Shown in pieces: positions 19,316-27,102 of a DNA stretch of 64,000 nucleotides. Source of the DNA: Azospirillum baldaniorum (GTDB lineage: Bacteria; Pseudomonadota; Alphaproteobacteria; Azospirillales; Azospirillaceae); assembly GCF_003119195.2 (NCBI RefSeq), contig NZ_CP022262.1, positions 358,501-422,500 on the forward strand, read 5' to 3'. The position numbers and the translations under genes were made by a program. The notes under the pieces are model-generated. The model was not told where the DNA came from and searched no databases. It saw only the letters and a list, made by a program, of their open reading frames with translations. Numbering within the stretch: the stretch's first letter is position 1; every line of letters starts with the position of its first letter.

Positions 19316-19993
19316 TCAGCCGAGCCAGGCCGTGTGGGCCAGAACCTCGTTCGAGCCCCGCCAGACCATGTCGAGCGCAACATAAGTGATGATCGCAAGA
19401 CCGATCCAACCAATCCAGCGATGTTTGTGCAGAACACGTGCAATTACGTTCGCGGCGGCGCCCATCAACGCCACCGAGAGCAGCAGGCCGAGCACAAGCA
19501 CGGTCGGATGCTCCTTGGCAGCACCGGCCACCGCCAGCACATTGTCAAGAGACATCGACACGTCGGCCACCACGATCTGCCAGACGGCGGCGCCCACCGA
19601 GACGCTGCCGGCGGCGGCCACCGCCGCGTTGCTGCTGAAGGAGGCTGTTGCGGGCAGGACGTCGGGGGCCTCCAGAGCCTCCTCCGGCGTGACCTCGTCG
19701 GCGCCCTGGGAGCGCAGTTCGCGGAACATCTTCCAGCAGACCCAGAGCAGAAGCACGCCGCCGGCCAGCGTCAGCCCGATGATGGCGAGAAGCTGCGTGG
19801 TCATCAGCGCGAAGATGATGCGCAGCACGATGGCGGCGCTGATGCCCCACAGGATGACCCGGCGCCGCTGCTCCGCCGGGACGGCGGCGGCGGCCATGCC
19901 GACCACGATGGCGTTGTCGCCGGCCAGAACGAGGTCGATGGCGACCACCTGCCCGAAAGCGACGAGTTGCGGCCAGAGTTCGGCGGTCATCAT
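19316..19993 (-). CDS. TerC/YjbE-family integral membrane protein
   Basis: A 225-residue membrane protein. It has the paired acidic motifs of the TerC family, IDLVLAGDNAIVVGMA near the N-terminus and VADVSMSLDNVLAVAG in the second half, each inside a predicted transmembrane helix, with about seven helices in all. Family members are implicated in manganese or metal export and tellurite resistance. I looked for the yybP-ykoY manganese riboswitch that often precedes such genes and did not see one; the 89-nt upstream gap instead holds a hairpin. Two adjacent ATG codons are possible starts. Confidence 0.85.
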   Translation of the reverse strand: MMTAELWPQLVAFGQVVAIDLVLAGDNAIVVGMAAAAVPAEQRRRVILWGISAAIVLRIIFALMTTQLLAIIGLTLAGGVLLLWVCWKMFRELRSQGADEVTPEEALEAPDVLPATASFSSNAAVAAAGSVSVGAAVWQIVVADVSMSLDNVLAVAGAAKEHPTVLVLGLLLSVALMGAAANVIARVLHKHRWIGWIGLAIITYVALDMVWRGSNEVLAHTAWLG

Positions 19994-20010
19994 GATTCGT
20001 CTCCATTGCA

Positions 20011-20040
20011 GCGGGGCGCCCGATGATCGGAGCGCCCCGC
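20011..20040. terminator. Strong hairpin downstream of dctM
   Basis: GCGGGGCGC pairs with GCGCCCCGC around an inner CCGAT/ATCGG stem. It lies between dctM and the TerC-family gene and has no T-run, so it may terminate or protect the 3' end of the TRAP transcript. Confidence 0.55.
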
Positions 20041-20082
20041 GGTATCCATTGTGTGCAGTCGGGGGCGGTTGGGGGCGCCCGG

Positions 20083-21366
20083 TCAGCGCATGAGCATGTG
20101 CGGGAGCCAGAGGGAGAAGGTCGGGACGTAGGTGACGAGGAGGAGGGTGACGAAGAGGGCACCGTAGAAGGGTGTGATGGAGCGCATGACCTGCCCGACC
20201 GAGACTTCGCCGATGGCGCAGCCGATGAACTGGGTGGTGCCGACCGGCGGCGTGTTGAGGCCGAGCGCGCAGTTGATCAGCATGACGATGCCGAACTGCA
20301 CCGGGTCCATGCCGTACTGCATGGCGATCGGCAGGAAGATCGGCGTGCAGATCAGGATCGTGCTCGCCATGTCCATGAAGGTGCCGAGCAGGAACAGGAT
20401 GATGTTGATCAGCAGGAAGATGACCAGCGGGTTGGTCGAGATGCCCGCCATCAGCTCGCCGGTGATCTCGGCCACCTGATACAGCCCCATGATGTATTGG
20501 AACATCGTGGAGACGCCGATCAGCAGCAGGACCACGCCGGTCGTCTTGACCGTCTTGGCGGCGGCGGCCAGGAAGTGGTCCCAGGTCAGCGTGCGGTAGA
20601 CGAAGGTGGTGAGCAGCAGCGCGTAGATCACCGCGATGGAGGCGGACTCGGTGGCGGTGAAGACGCCCGACGTGATGCCGGCCAGGATGATCACGACGAT
20701 GAGCAGGCCCGGCGCGGCGGCGGCGAAGGAGCGGCCCAGGATGGACCAGCCGGGGAAGGTGCCGGGGGGATAGCCGCGCTTGACCGCGACGTAGTAGGCC
20801 GCACCCAGGTTGCAGACCATCAGCAGCAGGGCGGGGACGATGCCCGCGGCGATCAGCGCGCCGATGGAGGCTTTGCCGCCGGCGGCCAGCGCGTAGATGA
20901 TCATGTTGTGGCTGGTCGGCATCAGCGCGCCGACGAGGGCGGCGTGGGTGGTGACGTTGACGGCGTAGTCGGCGTGGTAGCCCTCGCGCTTCATCATCGG
21001 GATCATCACGGCGCCCATGGCCGAGACGTCGGCGACGGGGGAGCCGGCGACGCCGCCGAAGAGCGTGCAGGCGACGACGTTGGACATGCCCAGGCCGCCG
21101 CGGATGTGGCCGACCATGTTCTTGGCGGTGGCGACGATCTTGTCGGCCACACCGCCGTGGAGCATCAGCTCGCCGGAGAAGACGAAGAAGGGGATGGCGA
21201 GGAAGGAGAAGACGTTCATGCCGGACATCATCTGCTGGAAGATGACGGCGACGGGGAGGCCCTCGTAGAGGATGGTGCAGAGCGCCGACAGGCCGATGGC
21301 GAAGGCGACCGGGATGCCCAGGACGAGGAAGCCGAAGAAGGTGACGGCGAGAATGGTCAGTTCCAT
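20083..21366 (-). CDS. dctM: TRAP transporter large permease DctM
   Basis: A 427-residue integral membrane protein beginning MELTILAVTFFGFLVLGIPV. Conserved blocks include FVFSGELMLHGGVADKIV, GLGMSNVVACTLFGGVAGSP and a C-terminal GLNTPPVGTTQFIGCAIGEV, typical of DctM with about 12 helices. It forms the Na+-coupled channel of the uptake system. The start overlaps the dctQ end by 10 nt. Substrate inferred from the regulon: a uronate such as galacturonate or glucuronate. Confidence 0.95.
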   Translation of the reverse strand: MELTILAVTFFGFLVLGIPVAFAIGLSALCTILYEGLPVAVIFQQMMSGMNVFSFLAIPFFVFSGELMLHGGVADKIVATAKNMVGHIRGGLGMSNVVACTLFGGVAGSPVADVSAMGAVMIPMMKREGYHADYAVNVTTHAALVGALMPTSHNMIIYALAAGGKASIGALIAAGIVPALLLMVCNLGAAYYVAVKRGYPPGTFPGWSILGRSFAAAAPGLLIVVIILAGITSGVFTATESASIAVIYALLLTTFVYRTLTWDHFLAAAAKTVKTTGVVLLLIGVSTMFQYIMGLYQVAEITGELMAGISTNPLVIFLLINIILFLLGTFMDMASTILICTPIFLPIAMQYGMDPVQFGIVMLINCALGLNTPPVGTTQFIGCAIGEVSVGQVMRSITPFYGALFVTLLLVTYVPTFSLWLPHMLMR

Positions 21367-21896
21367 GACGGCGCGACCTCCTCGCCGCGGATGATGGCGA
21401 CGACGTGTTCGATGGCGAAAAGCACGATCAGGACGCCGGAGAGCACGAGCGGGATGTAGCGGACGGCTTCGGAGACGTGCAGGTTGGGGATGTAGTAGGC
21501 GGCGACGGAGGTGCCGAGGAGCCAGCCGTTGTAGGCCATGCAGGCGCCGAAGACGCCGACGAGGGCGTAGATGACGATCTCGACCTTGCGGCGGATGGCG
21601 TCGGGCAGCATGACGAGGAAGGATTCCAGGCCGATGTGGCCGGCGTCGCGCACCCCGACGGCGGCGCCGATGAGGGTGACGTAGAGGACCAGCACGATGG
21701 CCAGGCTCTCCGCCCAGGTCGGCGAGTCGTTCAGCACGTAGCGGCCGAAGACCTGATAGAACACCACACAGACGATGGCCATCAGGCCGACCATCGCCAC
21801 GCACATCCCCGACCACGCCAGACGCGCGTTCACCCGCGTCAACAAGCGTGGGGCGGCGAGGGGGCGGACCTCTTCCAATTCAAGTTCGATGCTCAT
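21357..21896 (-). CDS. dctQ: TRAP transporter small permease DctQ
   Basis: A 179-residue protein with four predicted membrane helices. It has the family signature VVFYQVFGRYVLNDSPTWAE and GAAVGVRDAGHIGLESFLVM. It pairs with DctM in the inner membrane. It lies 64 nt downstream of dctP and overlaps dctM, so the three genes are one operon read leftward from the promoter near 23300. Confidence 0.94.
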   Translation of the reverse strand: MSIELELEEVRPLAAPRLLTRVNARLAWSGMCVAMVGLMAIVCVVFYQVFGRYVLNDSPTWAESLAIVLVLYVTLIGAAVGVRDAGHIGLESFLVMLPDAIRRKVEIVIYALVGVFGACMAYNGWLLGTSVAAYYIPNLHVSEAVRYIPLVLSGVLIVLFAIEHVVAIIRGEEVAPSWN

Positions 21897-21960
21897 GATG
21901 CCGTCCTTCCCGCGGGGGTGCGGCGCCGGCCGGACTTGGCCGGCGCCGCGACCGCGTGCC

Positions 21961-22947
21961 TTACTTCGTGTCCTGGATGCGTTGGACGAGGCCCTGCAGC
22001 TTCGGCGTGTTCGCGAACTTGGCGAAGACGGGCTTCATCGCATCGATGAATTCCTGCTTGTTCTTCACGTCGCTGATCTGGGAACCGGCCTTCTCGACGA
22101 TGGCGCGGGAGGCCTCCTCACGCTCCGTCCACAGCTTGCGCATGTAGGGGACGGAGTCCTTGGCGGCCTTGCGGATGGCGGCCTGATCGTCCTTGGACAG
22201 GCGGTCCCAGGTGACCTTGGAGAAGACCAGCACTTCCGGCGCCATCGCATGCTCGGTGCGGGTGAAGTACTTGGCGGCCTCGAAATGGCGCGAGGATTCG
22301 TAGGACGGGTAGTTGTTCTCCGCCGCGTCGATGATGCCGGTCTTCAGGCCGGTGTAGACCTCGCCCATCGGCATCGGCGTCGGGTTGGCGCCCAGCGCCT
22401 CGATCATCGACACGAACAGGTCCGACTGCTGGACGCGGATCTTCATGCCCTTCAGGTCGGCCAGAGACGACACGGGCTTCTTGGAATAGAGCGAGCGTGA
22501 GCCGCTGTCGTAGAAGGCCAGACCGATCAGCCCTTGGCTTTCCATGGCGGCGAGGATCTCGTCGCCGATCGGGCCGTCCAGAACGGCGTGCATGTGGTCG
22601 GTGTCGCGGAAAATGAAGGGCAGGGCGACGACCATCGATTCCGGCACCACGTTGTTCAGCGGCGCCACGTTGATGCGCATCATGTCGAGGCCGCCGATCT
22701 TGATCTGTTCGATCGTGTCGCGCTCGTTGCCCAGCGCGCCGTTCGGGTAGACCTTGACGCCGAGCTTGCCGTTGCTGCGCTCGCTCAGCAGCTTGCCCAT
22801 GTATTTGACCGCCTCGACGGTCGGGTAGTCGCCGGGGTGGATGTCGGCCGACCGGAAGTCGCGGGCCGAGACCGGGGCGGCGAGCAGCGCGCCCGCGGCG
22901 CAGGCGGCCAGCAGCGCCATGCCGAGGCGGCGGAAAGTGTTCTTCAT
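21961..22947 (-). CDS. dctP: TRAP substrate-binding protein DctP (probable uronate)
   Basis: A 328-residue periplasmic binding protein. The signal peptide is MKNTFRRLGMALLAACAAGA with cleavage after PVSA. Family motifs include VKVYPNGALGNERDTIEQIK, LADLKGMKIRVQQSDLF and ENNYPSYESSRHFEAAKYFT, close to the group that binds sugar acids. The ATG at 22947 was chosen for the signal peptide. An operator/promoter of the regulon lies about 350 nt upstream. Uptake of galacturonate or glucuronate is inferred from sequence type and from the shared operator with kdu, kdgT and gap; binding assays are needed to name the ligand. Confidence 0.92.
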   Translation of the reverse strand: MKNTFRRLGMALLAACAAGALLAAPVSARDFRSADIHPGDYPTVEAVKYMGKLLSERSNGKLGVKVYPNGALGNERDTIEQIKIGGLDMMRINVAPLNNVVPESMVVALPFIFRDTDHMHAVLDGPIGDEILAAMESQGLIGLAFYDSGSRSLYSKKPVSSLADLKGMKIRVQQSDLFVSMIEALGANPTPMPMGEVYTGLKTGIIDAAENNYPSYESSRHFEAAKYFTRTEHAMAPEVLVFSKVTWDRLSKDDQAAIRKAAKDSVPYMRKLWTEREEASRAIVEKAGSQISDVKNKQEFIDAMKPVFAKFANTPKLQGLVQRIQDTK

Positions 22948-23377
22948 GGACCGTACTCCTGCCTTAGGAGAAGTGCCTGTTGGAGCGGAGGCGGGGTGTC
23001 GGCCCGCCGAAAATGGACAAACGAATAAATTGCAGAGTTCGGAAGAAGCCCCGGCTGTTCGGCTGTGCGCTTCGAATAACAGCGCTGCGAAGGCTAGGGC
23101 AAAAAAGAACCCCGAAGGGTATGAGGGCGCAAAATCCCGGCGCCATCGGCGTGTGCCGACGGGGGTGAAGCTGGGCGGTTCTTGTCCTTTGTTCCGAAGC
23201 GGCCGCGGTGTTCTTCCGCGCGGCTGCCCTGGTGTTGTCTGATGAGCGGGCGGCGTCGGTTGTTCACGTCCGTGCCACATCCCGCTGCGCTAGTTATATT
23301 AATATATCAGCTTTCGAGGCAAGCACAAAACGGAGGCCGGAAAGCGTGACGCCAAAATGTCGCAAGCCGGGTGTGGA
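22948..23377 (-). other. Long dctP leader and promoter region without a gene
   Basis: A 430-bp gap between dctP and the 3' end of the first GntR gene. It contains the regulon promoter/operator at 23296-23323. If transcription starts near 23289 the dctP mRNA has a leader of about 340 nt. The leader is purine- and A-richer than the surrounding genes. Short frames exist on both strands but none has a convincing start or codon bias. Confidence 0.5.
23296..23323 (-). promoter_or_regulatory. GntR-type operator in dctPQM promoter (site 1)
   Basis: Operator core TTAATATATCAG at 23299-23310. On the minus strand it lies within a promoter with -35 CTTGCC (23318-23323), 16-nt spacer and -10 TAATAT (23296-23301). 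Same arrangement as at pyk, gap, kdgT and the second GntR gene, so repression by blocking RNA polymerase is likely. Confidence 0.8.
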
Positions 23378-24136
23378 TTAAAGCCTGGGCGGGGTTTGAC
23401 GCCCCGCGGCGGTGGGCGCGTCGGTGAAATAAAGCGGTGCGACGGCGCGCAAATCGTCGATGGCCAGACGCAATCCGTCGAGATGGGCGCCGAGCGCCAG
23501 GACGCTTCCTTCCCGGTCGTGGGCGGCGATGGCCTCCACGATGGCGTCGTGTTCGGCGATGACCTTGGCCATCTGGCCGGGGACGGGCAGGGTCAGGCGC
23601 CGGCAGCGGTCGACCTGCACCTTCACCTGTTCCACCAGCGCCCAGAAGCCGGGGAATCCCGCGATCTCGGCGAGCAGGGCGTGGAAGCTCTCGTCGGCCT
23701 CGTGGAAGCCGTCGCGGTCGCAGGCGGCGCAGAGGTCGCGCTGCTCCTCCAGTGCGGCACGCAACTGCGCGATGTCGCCGGGGGTGGCGCGGATGGCGGC
23801 CATCCGCACGGTGGCCTCCTCCAGCGCCTTGCGGATCACCCCGGCCTCCGGCAGGGCGGCGACCGGGATCAGGGACACATAGGTGCCCGACTGCGGGAAG
23901 ACGTCGATCAGCCCCTCGTCGGCCAGCCGCAGCACCGCCTCGTGCACGGGGGTGCGGCTGACGCCGTAGGCCGCGGCGATGCGGGCCTCGGCGATGGGCT
24001 CGCCGGGTCGTCGGCGCATTCCCAGGATGTCGTTCCGCAGGTCACGGTAGATGGGAGAGGCGGAGCGCGGTGCGGGCCGGACCGTGGCGAGCCGGCGCTG
24101 CCGCGGCGGGGCGGCGGTGAGGGAGTCCGATGGCAT
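23378..24136 (-). CDS. GntR-family regulator, FCD subfamily (first paralogue)
   Basis: A 252-residue regulator. The N-terminal winged HTH (about residues 28-95) has IAAAYGVSRTPVHEAVLRLA; the C-terminal FCD ligand domain keeps metal-binding Asp/His positions (FHEADESFHALLAEIAGF, VIAEHDAIVEAI, ALGAHLDGLR). It is clearly paralogous to the regulator at 51585-52337, with a recognition helix that is almost the same. A perfect palindrome lies 66 nt upstream of its start, suggesting autoregulation, and it is adjacent to the TRAP operon. Likely effector: a uronate-pathway intermediate, by analogy with UxuR/ExuR-type FCD regulators. Confidence 0.92.
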   Translation of the reverse strand: MPSDSLTAAPPRQRRLATVRPAPRSASPIYRDLRNDILGMRRRPGEPIAEARIAAAYGVSRTPVHEAVLRLADEGLIDVFPQSGTYVSLIPVAALPEAGVIRKALEEATVRMAAIRATPGDIAQLRAALEEQRDLCAACDRDGFHEADESFHALLAEIAGFPGFWALVEQVKVQVDRCRRLTLPVPGQMAKVIAEHDAIVEAIAAHDREGSVLALGAHLDGLRLAIDDLRAVAPLYFTDAPTAAGRQTPPRL

Positions 24137-24201
24137 GAGCCACCTCGTCAGACAGGCGGGTCGCGCGGGCGTGGGCCGGCGCCCCGGTGAACATGTGAAA
24201 G

Positions 24202-24213
24202 CTAATATATTAG
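24202..24213. promoter_or_regulatory. GntR-type operator upstream of first GntR gene (site 2)
   Basis: CTAATATATTAG, a perfect 12-bp palindrome, 66 nt upstream of the regulator start. It overlaps the TAA stop codon of the EamA-family gene (24210-24212). No clear CTTGC -35 box is seen at this site. Confidence 0.75.
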
Positions 24214-25157
24214 TGTTTGCGCCCGGTGCTGAGTGGCAAAGTGTGGGACATGTCGGGCGAAGTGTCGCACGTCTCCGCTTCGGCCCGGCGGCGCGTCTCG
24301 CGGATCAGGATCAGCAGGCCGCTGGCGATGACGATGGCGGCCCCGGCCAGCACATGGGTTCCCGGCCAGTCGCCCCAGAACAGCCAGCCGAACAGGCAGG
24401 CCCAGAGGATTCCGGCGTAGTTGAACGGGCTGATGACCGCCGCCGGGGCCAGCGCGTAGGCGCGGGTGGCGAAGTACTGGGCGCCGCCGCCGACCAGCCC
24501 CATCGCCGCCATCAGCGCGAAGCCCTCCGCCGTCGGCATCGTCCAGACGAAGGGCAGGGCGACGGCGCTGAGCAGCGTGGAGAAGGCGGTGAAGTAGAAG
24601 ACGGTGGTGACCGGCGCCTCCGTCCGCCCCAGCTGCCGCATCGCCATCATGGCGAAGGCGTAGGCGACGGCAGCGCTCAGCCCGACCAGCGCGCCGGTGT
24701 TCAGCATGCCGCGTCCCGGCTGCACGATGACCAGCACCCCGGCGAAACCCACCGCCACCGCCCCCCAGCGGTAGGGGCCGACCCGCTCCCCCAGCACCGG
24801 CACGGACAGCGCGGTCAGGAACAGCGGGGCGGAGAAGGACAGCGCCACCGCGTCGGCCATCGGCATCAGGTGGTAGGACAGGAACAGCAGCACCATCGAG
24901 GTCAGGCCGATCGCCGCCCGCCAGAAATGACCGCCGAGATGCTCCGTCCGCAGGCTGCGCCAGCCGCCGGCGCGGGCCAGCATGGCGGTGGCGGGCAGCA
25001 GGGCGAAGGCGTTTCGGAAGAAGGTCACCTCGGCCAGCGGGTACTCCGCCGCGAGGTGCTTCGCCAGCGCGTTCAGCACCGCGTAGAGGAACACCGCCAG
25101 CAGCATGGAGACGATGCCGCTGCGCGCCTGCAGATGGCTGGGGATGGGTTGGGCCAT
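24210..25157 (-). CDS. EamA/DMT-family transporter
   Basis: A 315-residue protein with ten predicted membrane helices in two EamA repeats. Blocks include FLYAVLNALAKHLAAEYPLA, ALSFSAPLFLTALSVPVLGE and ISPFNYAGILWACLFGWLFW. These are drug/metabolite exporters or exchangers; the substrate is not predictable. Start ATG 25157 gives a normal N-terminus. It follows focA in the same direction, separated by a 106-bp repeat element, and its stop lies within an operator of the neighbouring regulator gene, so it may form the tail of the pyk-pflA-focA transcript. Confidence 0.88.
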   Translation of the reverse strand: MAQPIPSHLQARSGIVSMLLAVFLYAVLNALAKHLAAEYPLAEVTFFRNAFALLPATAMLARAGGWRSLRTEHLGGHFWRAAIGLTSMVLLFLSYHLMPMADAVALSFSAPLFLTALSVPVLGERVGPYRWGAVAVGFAGVLVIVQPGRGMLNTGALVGLSAAVAYAFAMMAMRQLGRTEAPVTTVFYFTAFSTLLSAVALPFVWTMPTAEGFALMAAMGLVGGGAQYFATRAYALAPAAVISPFNYAGILWACLFGWLFWGDWPGTHVLAGAAIVIASGLLILIRETRRRAEAETCDTSPDMSHTLPLSTGRKH

Positions 25158-25190
25158 GGGCGCCCCGGGGGTTGGGGGAACGGGTTGACC

Positions 25191-25296
25191 TTGCCCCCAC
25201 CCCGGCCCTCCCCCGCTGACGCAGGGGAGGGAGTTTGTCGCGAAGCGGCGGCAGTCCCCTCCCCTGCGCAGCGGGGGAGGGTTAGGGAGGGGGCAA
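25191..25296. repeat. MITE/REP-like GC-rich element, type B copy 1
   Basis: Begins TTGCCCCCACCC and ends GGGAGGGGGCAA, with internal CCCTCCCCCGCTG and CAGCGGGGGAGGG arms. It sits between focA and the EamA gene. Same family as elements at 35338, 44441, 49699 and 54156. Confidence 0.85.
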
Positions 25297-25306
25297 ACAA
25301 CGCCGC

Positions 25307-26224
25307 TCAATGCGCCGTACGGCGGCTCGGGCGGCGGTAGATGAACCAGTAGACGGCGCCGACCAGCACCGCTCCGCCGAACCAGTTGCCCAGCGTCACC
25401 GCGGCGAGGTTCAGCAGGAACTGCCCGACCGGGATGACCGGCGCGGCGCGGCCCAGGTCGGCCCAGAAGGAGGCGGGGGCGCCCCATTCGATCAGCAGGC
25501 CCAGCGGCACGAAATACATGTTGGCGACGCAGTGCTCGAAGCCGGCGGCGACGAAGGCGCTGACCGGGAAGACGATGGCCATGATCTTGTCGGTCACGCT
25601 GCGTGCGCCGAGCGCCAGCCACACCGCCAGGCAGACCAGCACGTTGCACAGGATGCCCAGGAAGAAGGCCTGTCCGGCGGGCAGCCCGGCCTTGGCCGTG
25701 GCGAAGTAGAGCGCCGAGGCGCCCACCGCCCCGTGGCCGAAGGCGTACTGCCCGGACAGGAAGACCAGCAGCGCCGTGCCGGCGGCGCCGACGAAGTTGC
25801 CGAGCCACACCATGGTCCAGACCTGGAGCATCCGCCCGGTCTTCACCCGCCCGCTGGCCCAGGCCATGACCATCAGCGCGTCGCCGGTGAAGAGCTGCGC
25901 GCCGCCGACGATGACCAGGATCAGCCCCAGCGAGAAGACCAGACCGCCGAGCAGCCGGGTCACCCCGTAGGGCAGCATGCCCTCCGCCCCCGACATGGCG
26001 ACGGTGGCGAACAGACCGCCCAGCGCGATGAAGGCGCCGGCCAGGACGGCCAGGGCGAACAGCGTCGCACCGTCGTAATTGGCCTTCTTGACGCCCAGAT
26101 TCTCCGCCGCGAGCGCGATGGCGTCGGGCATCAGCGCGTCGAGAGAGGACGCGGGCGGGGCGGCAATCGGGGAGATGGCCGGGGAGGCGTGTGGGTTTGC
26201 CTCCGGAAGGGAATGCGTGTCCAT
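25307..26224 (-). CDS. focA: Formate/nitrite transporter family channel FocA
   Basis: A 305-residue FNT-family channel with six membrane segments. FNT blocks visible: LLGGLVFSLGLILVIVGGAQ followed by LFTGDALMV, GNFVGAAGTALLVFLSGQ, LGILCNVLVCLAVWLALGAR and GFEHCVANMYFVPLGLLIEW (the conserved His in FEHCVANM gates anion export). The N-terminal 25-residue extension is Pro/Ala-rich. It lies 32 nt after pflA, so it is the formate exporter partner of pyruvate formate-lyase; nitrite transport is less likely in this context. Confidence 0.93.
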   Translation of the reverse strand: MDTHSLPEANPHASPAISPIAAPPASSLDALMPDAIALAAENLGVKKANYDGATLFALAVLAGAFIALGGLFATVAMSGAEGMLPYGVTRLLGGLVFSLGLILVIVGGAQLFTGDALMVMAWASGRVKTGRMLQVWTMVWLGNFVGAAGTALLVFLSGQYAFGHGAVGASALYFATAKAGLPAGQAFFLGILCNVLVCLAVWLALGARSVTDKIMAIVFPVSAFVAAGFEHCVANMYFVPLGLLIEWGAPASFWADLGRAAPVIPVGQFLLNLAAVTLGNWFGGAVLVGAVYWFIYRRPSRRTAH

Positions 26225-26256
26225 GAAGGTGCTCCTCGTCTCGGACGGCGTCTCTC

Positions 26257-27036
26257 TCACACGACCTTGAGGCCCTGCGTCCGGAAGACGCCGCGCACCC
26301 GCTCGGTCAGCTCCGGCGGGGGAGGTTCGGTGTTGGCCAGCGCGTAGGGCAGGCCGAGCTGCTTCCATTTGAACTCGCCCATCTTGTGGAAGGGCAGGAC
26401 GTCCACCCGCTCCACCACCTCCAGGCCGGCGGCGAATTCCGCCAGCCCCTCGATCTCGTCGAGATGATCGGTCAGGCCGGGAACCAGCACGTAGCGCAGC
26501 CAGATCGGCTTGCGCATCGCGGACAGCCGTTCGGCGAATTCCAGGGTCGGGCGCAGCGGCACACCGGTCACCGCGCGGTAGGTGGCTTCCTTGAACGCCT
26601 TGATGTCCAGCAGCACCAGATCGACGTCGGCCAGCAGATGGTCGTCGGCGTGACTGCCCAGGAAGCCCGAGGTGTCCAGCGCGGTGTGCAGGCCGAGTTG
26701 CTTGGCGCCGCGGTAGATGGCCGCACAGAATTCCGGCTGGACCAGCGGCTCGCCGCCGCTGAGGGTCAGGCCGCCATGGGCGCGGTGCAGGAAATCGGCG
26801 TAGGTGGCGATGTCGGCCAGCACGTCCGAGGACTGGGCCGGCGACCCGTCGTGCATGTGGCGGGTGTCGGGGTTGTGGCAGTACTGGCAGCGCAGCGGGC
26901 ATCCGGCCAGGAACAGGACGTAGCGCAAACCCGGCCCATCGACCGTGCCGCCCGTCTCCACCGAATGGACCCAGCCGCGGACCGATGCGCCCGTCCCGGC
27001 GGCGTGCGCGGGTTGGGGGGTAATCGGGCTGAGCAT
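26257..27036 (-). CDS. pflA: Pyruvate formate-lyase activating enzyme
   Basis: A 259-residue radical-SAM enzyme. The cluster motif is CPLRCQYCHNPDTR (CxxxCxxC), followed by LTLSGGEPLVQPEFCAAIYR and LDIKAFKEATYRAVTG. It uses S-adenosylmethionine and a 4Fe-4S cluster to install the glycyl radical on PflB. The partner pflB lies 15 kb away on the other strand in this window, while pflA is between pyk and focA. The 66-nt gap from pyk suggests a pyk-pflA-focA operon under the operator at 28824. Confidence 0.95.
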   Translation of the reverse strand: MLSPITPQPAHAAGTGASVRGWVHSVETGGTVDGPGLRYVLFLAGCPLRCQYCHNPDTRHMHDGSPAQSSDVLADIATYADFLHRAHGGLTLSGGEPLVQPEFCAAIYRGAKQLGLHTALDTSGFLGSHADDHLLADVDLVLLDIKAFKEATYRAVTGVPLRPTLEFAERLSAMRKPIWLRYVLVPGLTDHLDEIEGLAEFAAGLEVVERVDVLPFHKMGEFKWKQLGLPYALANTEPPPPELTERVRGVFRTQGLKVV

Positions 27037-27102
27037 GAGGCACCTCGTGAATGGGCGCCGGTGTCCGCTTCATGCGGCACCGGCGCTGTGTGCCATCCTA
27101 TG

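Noticed and set aside
19994..20082. yybP-ykoY manganese riboswitch before the TerC-family gene
   Set aside because: The 89-nt gap has only a simple hairpin and none of the conserved riboswitch core.
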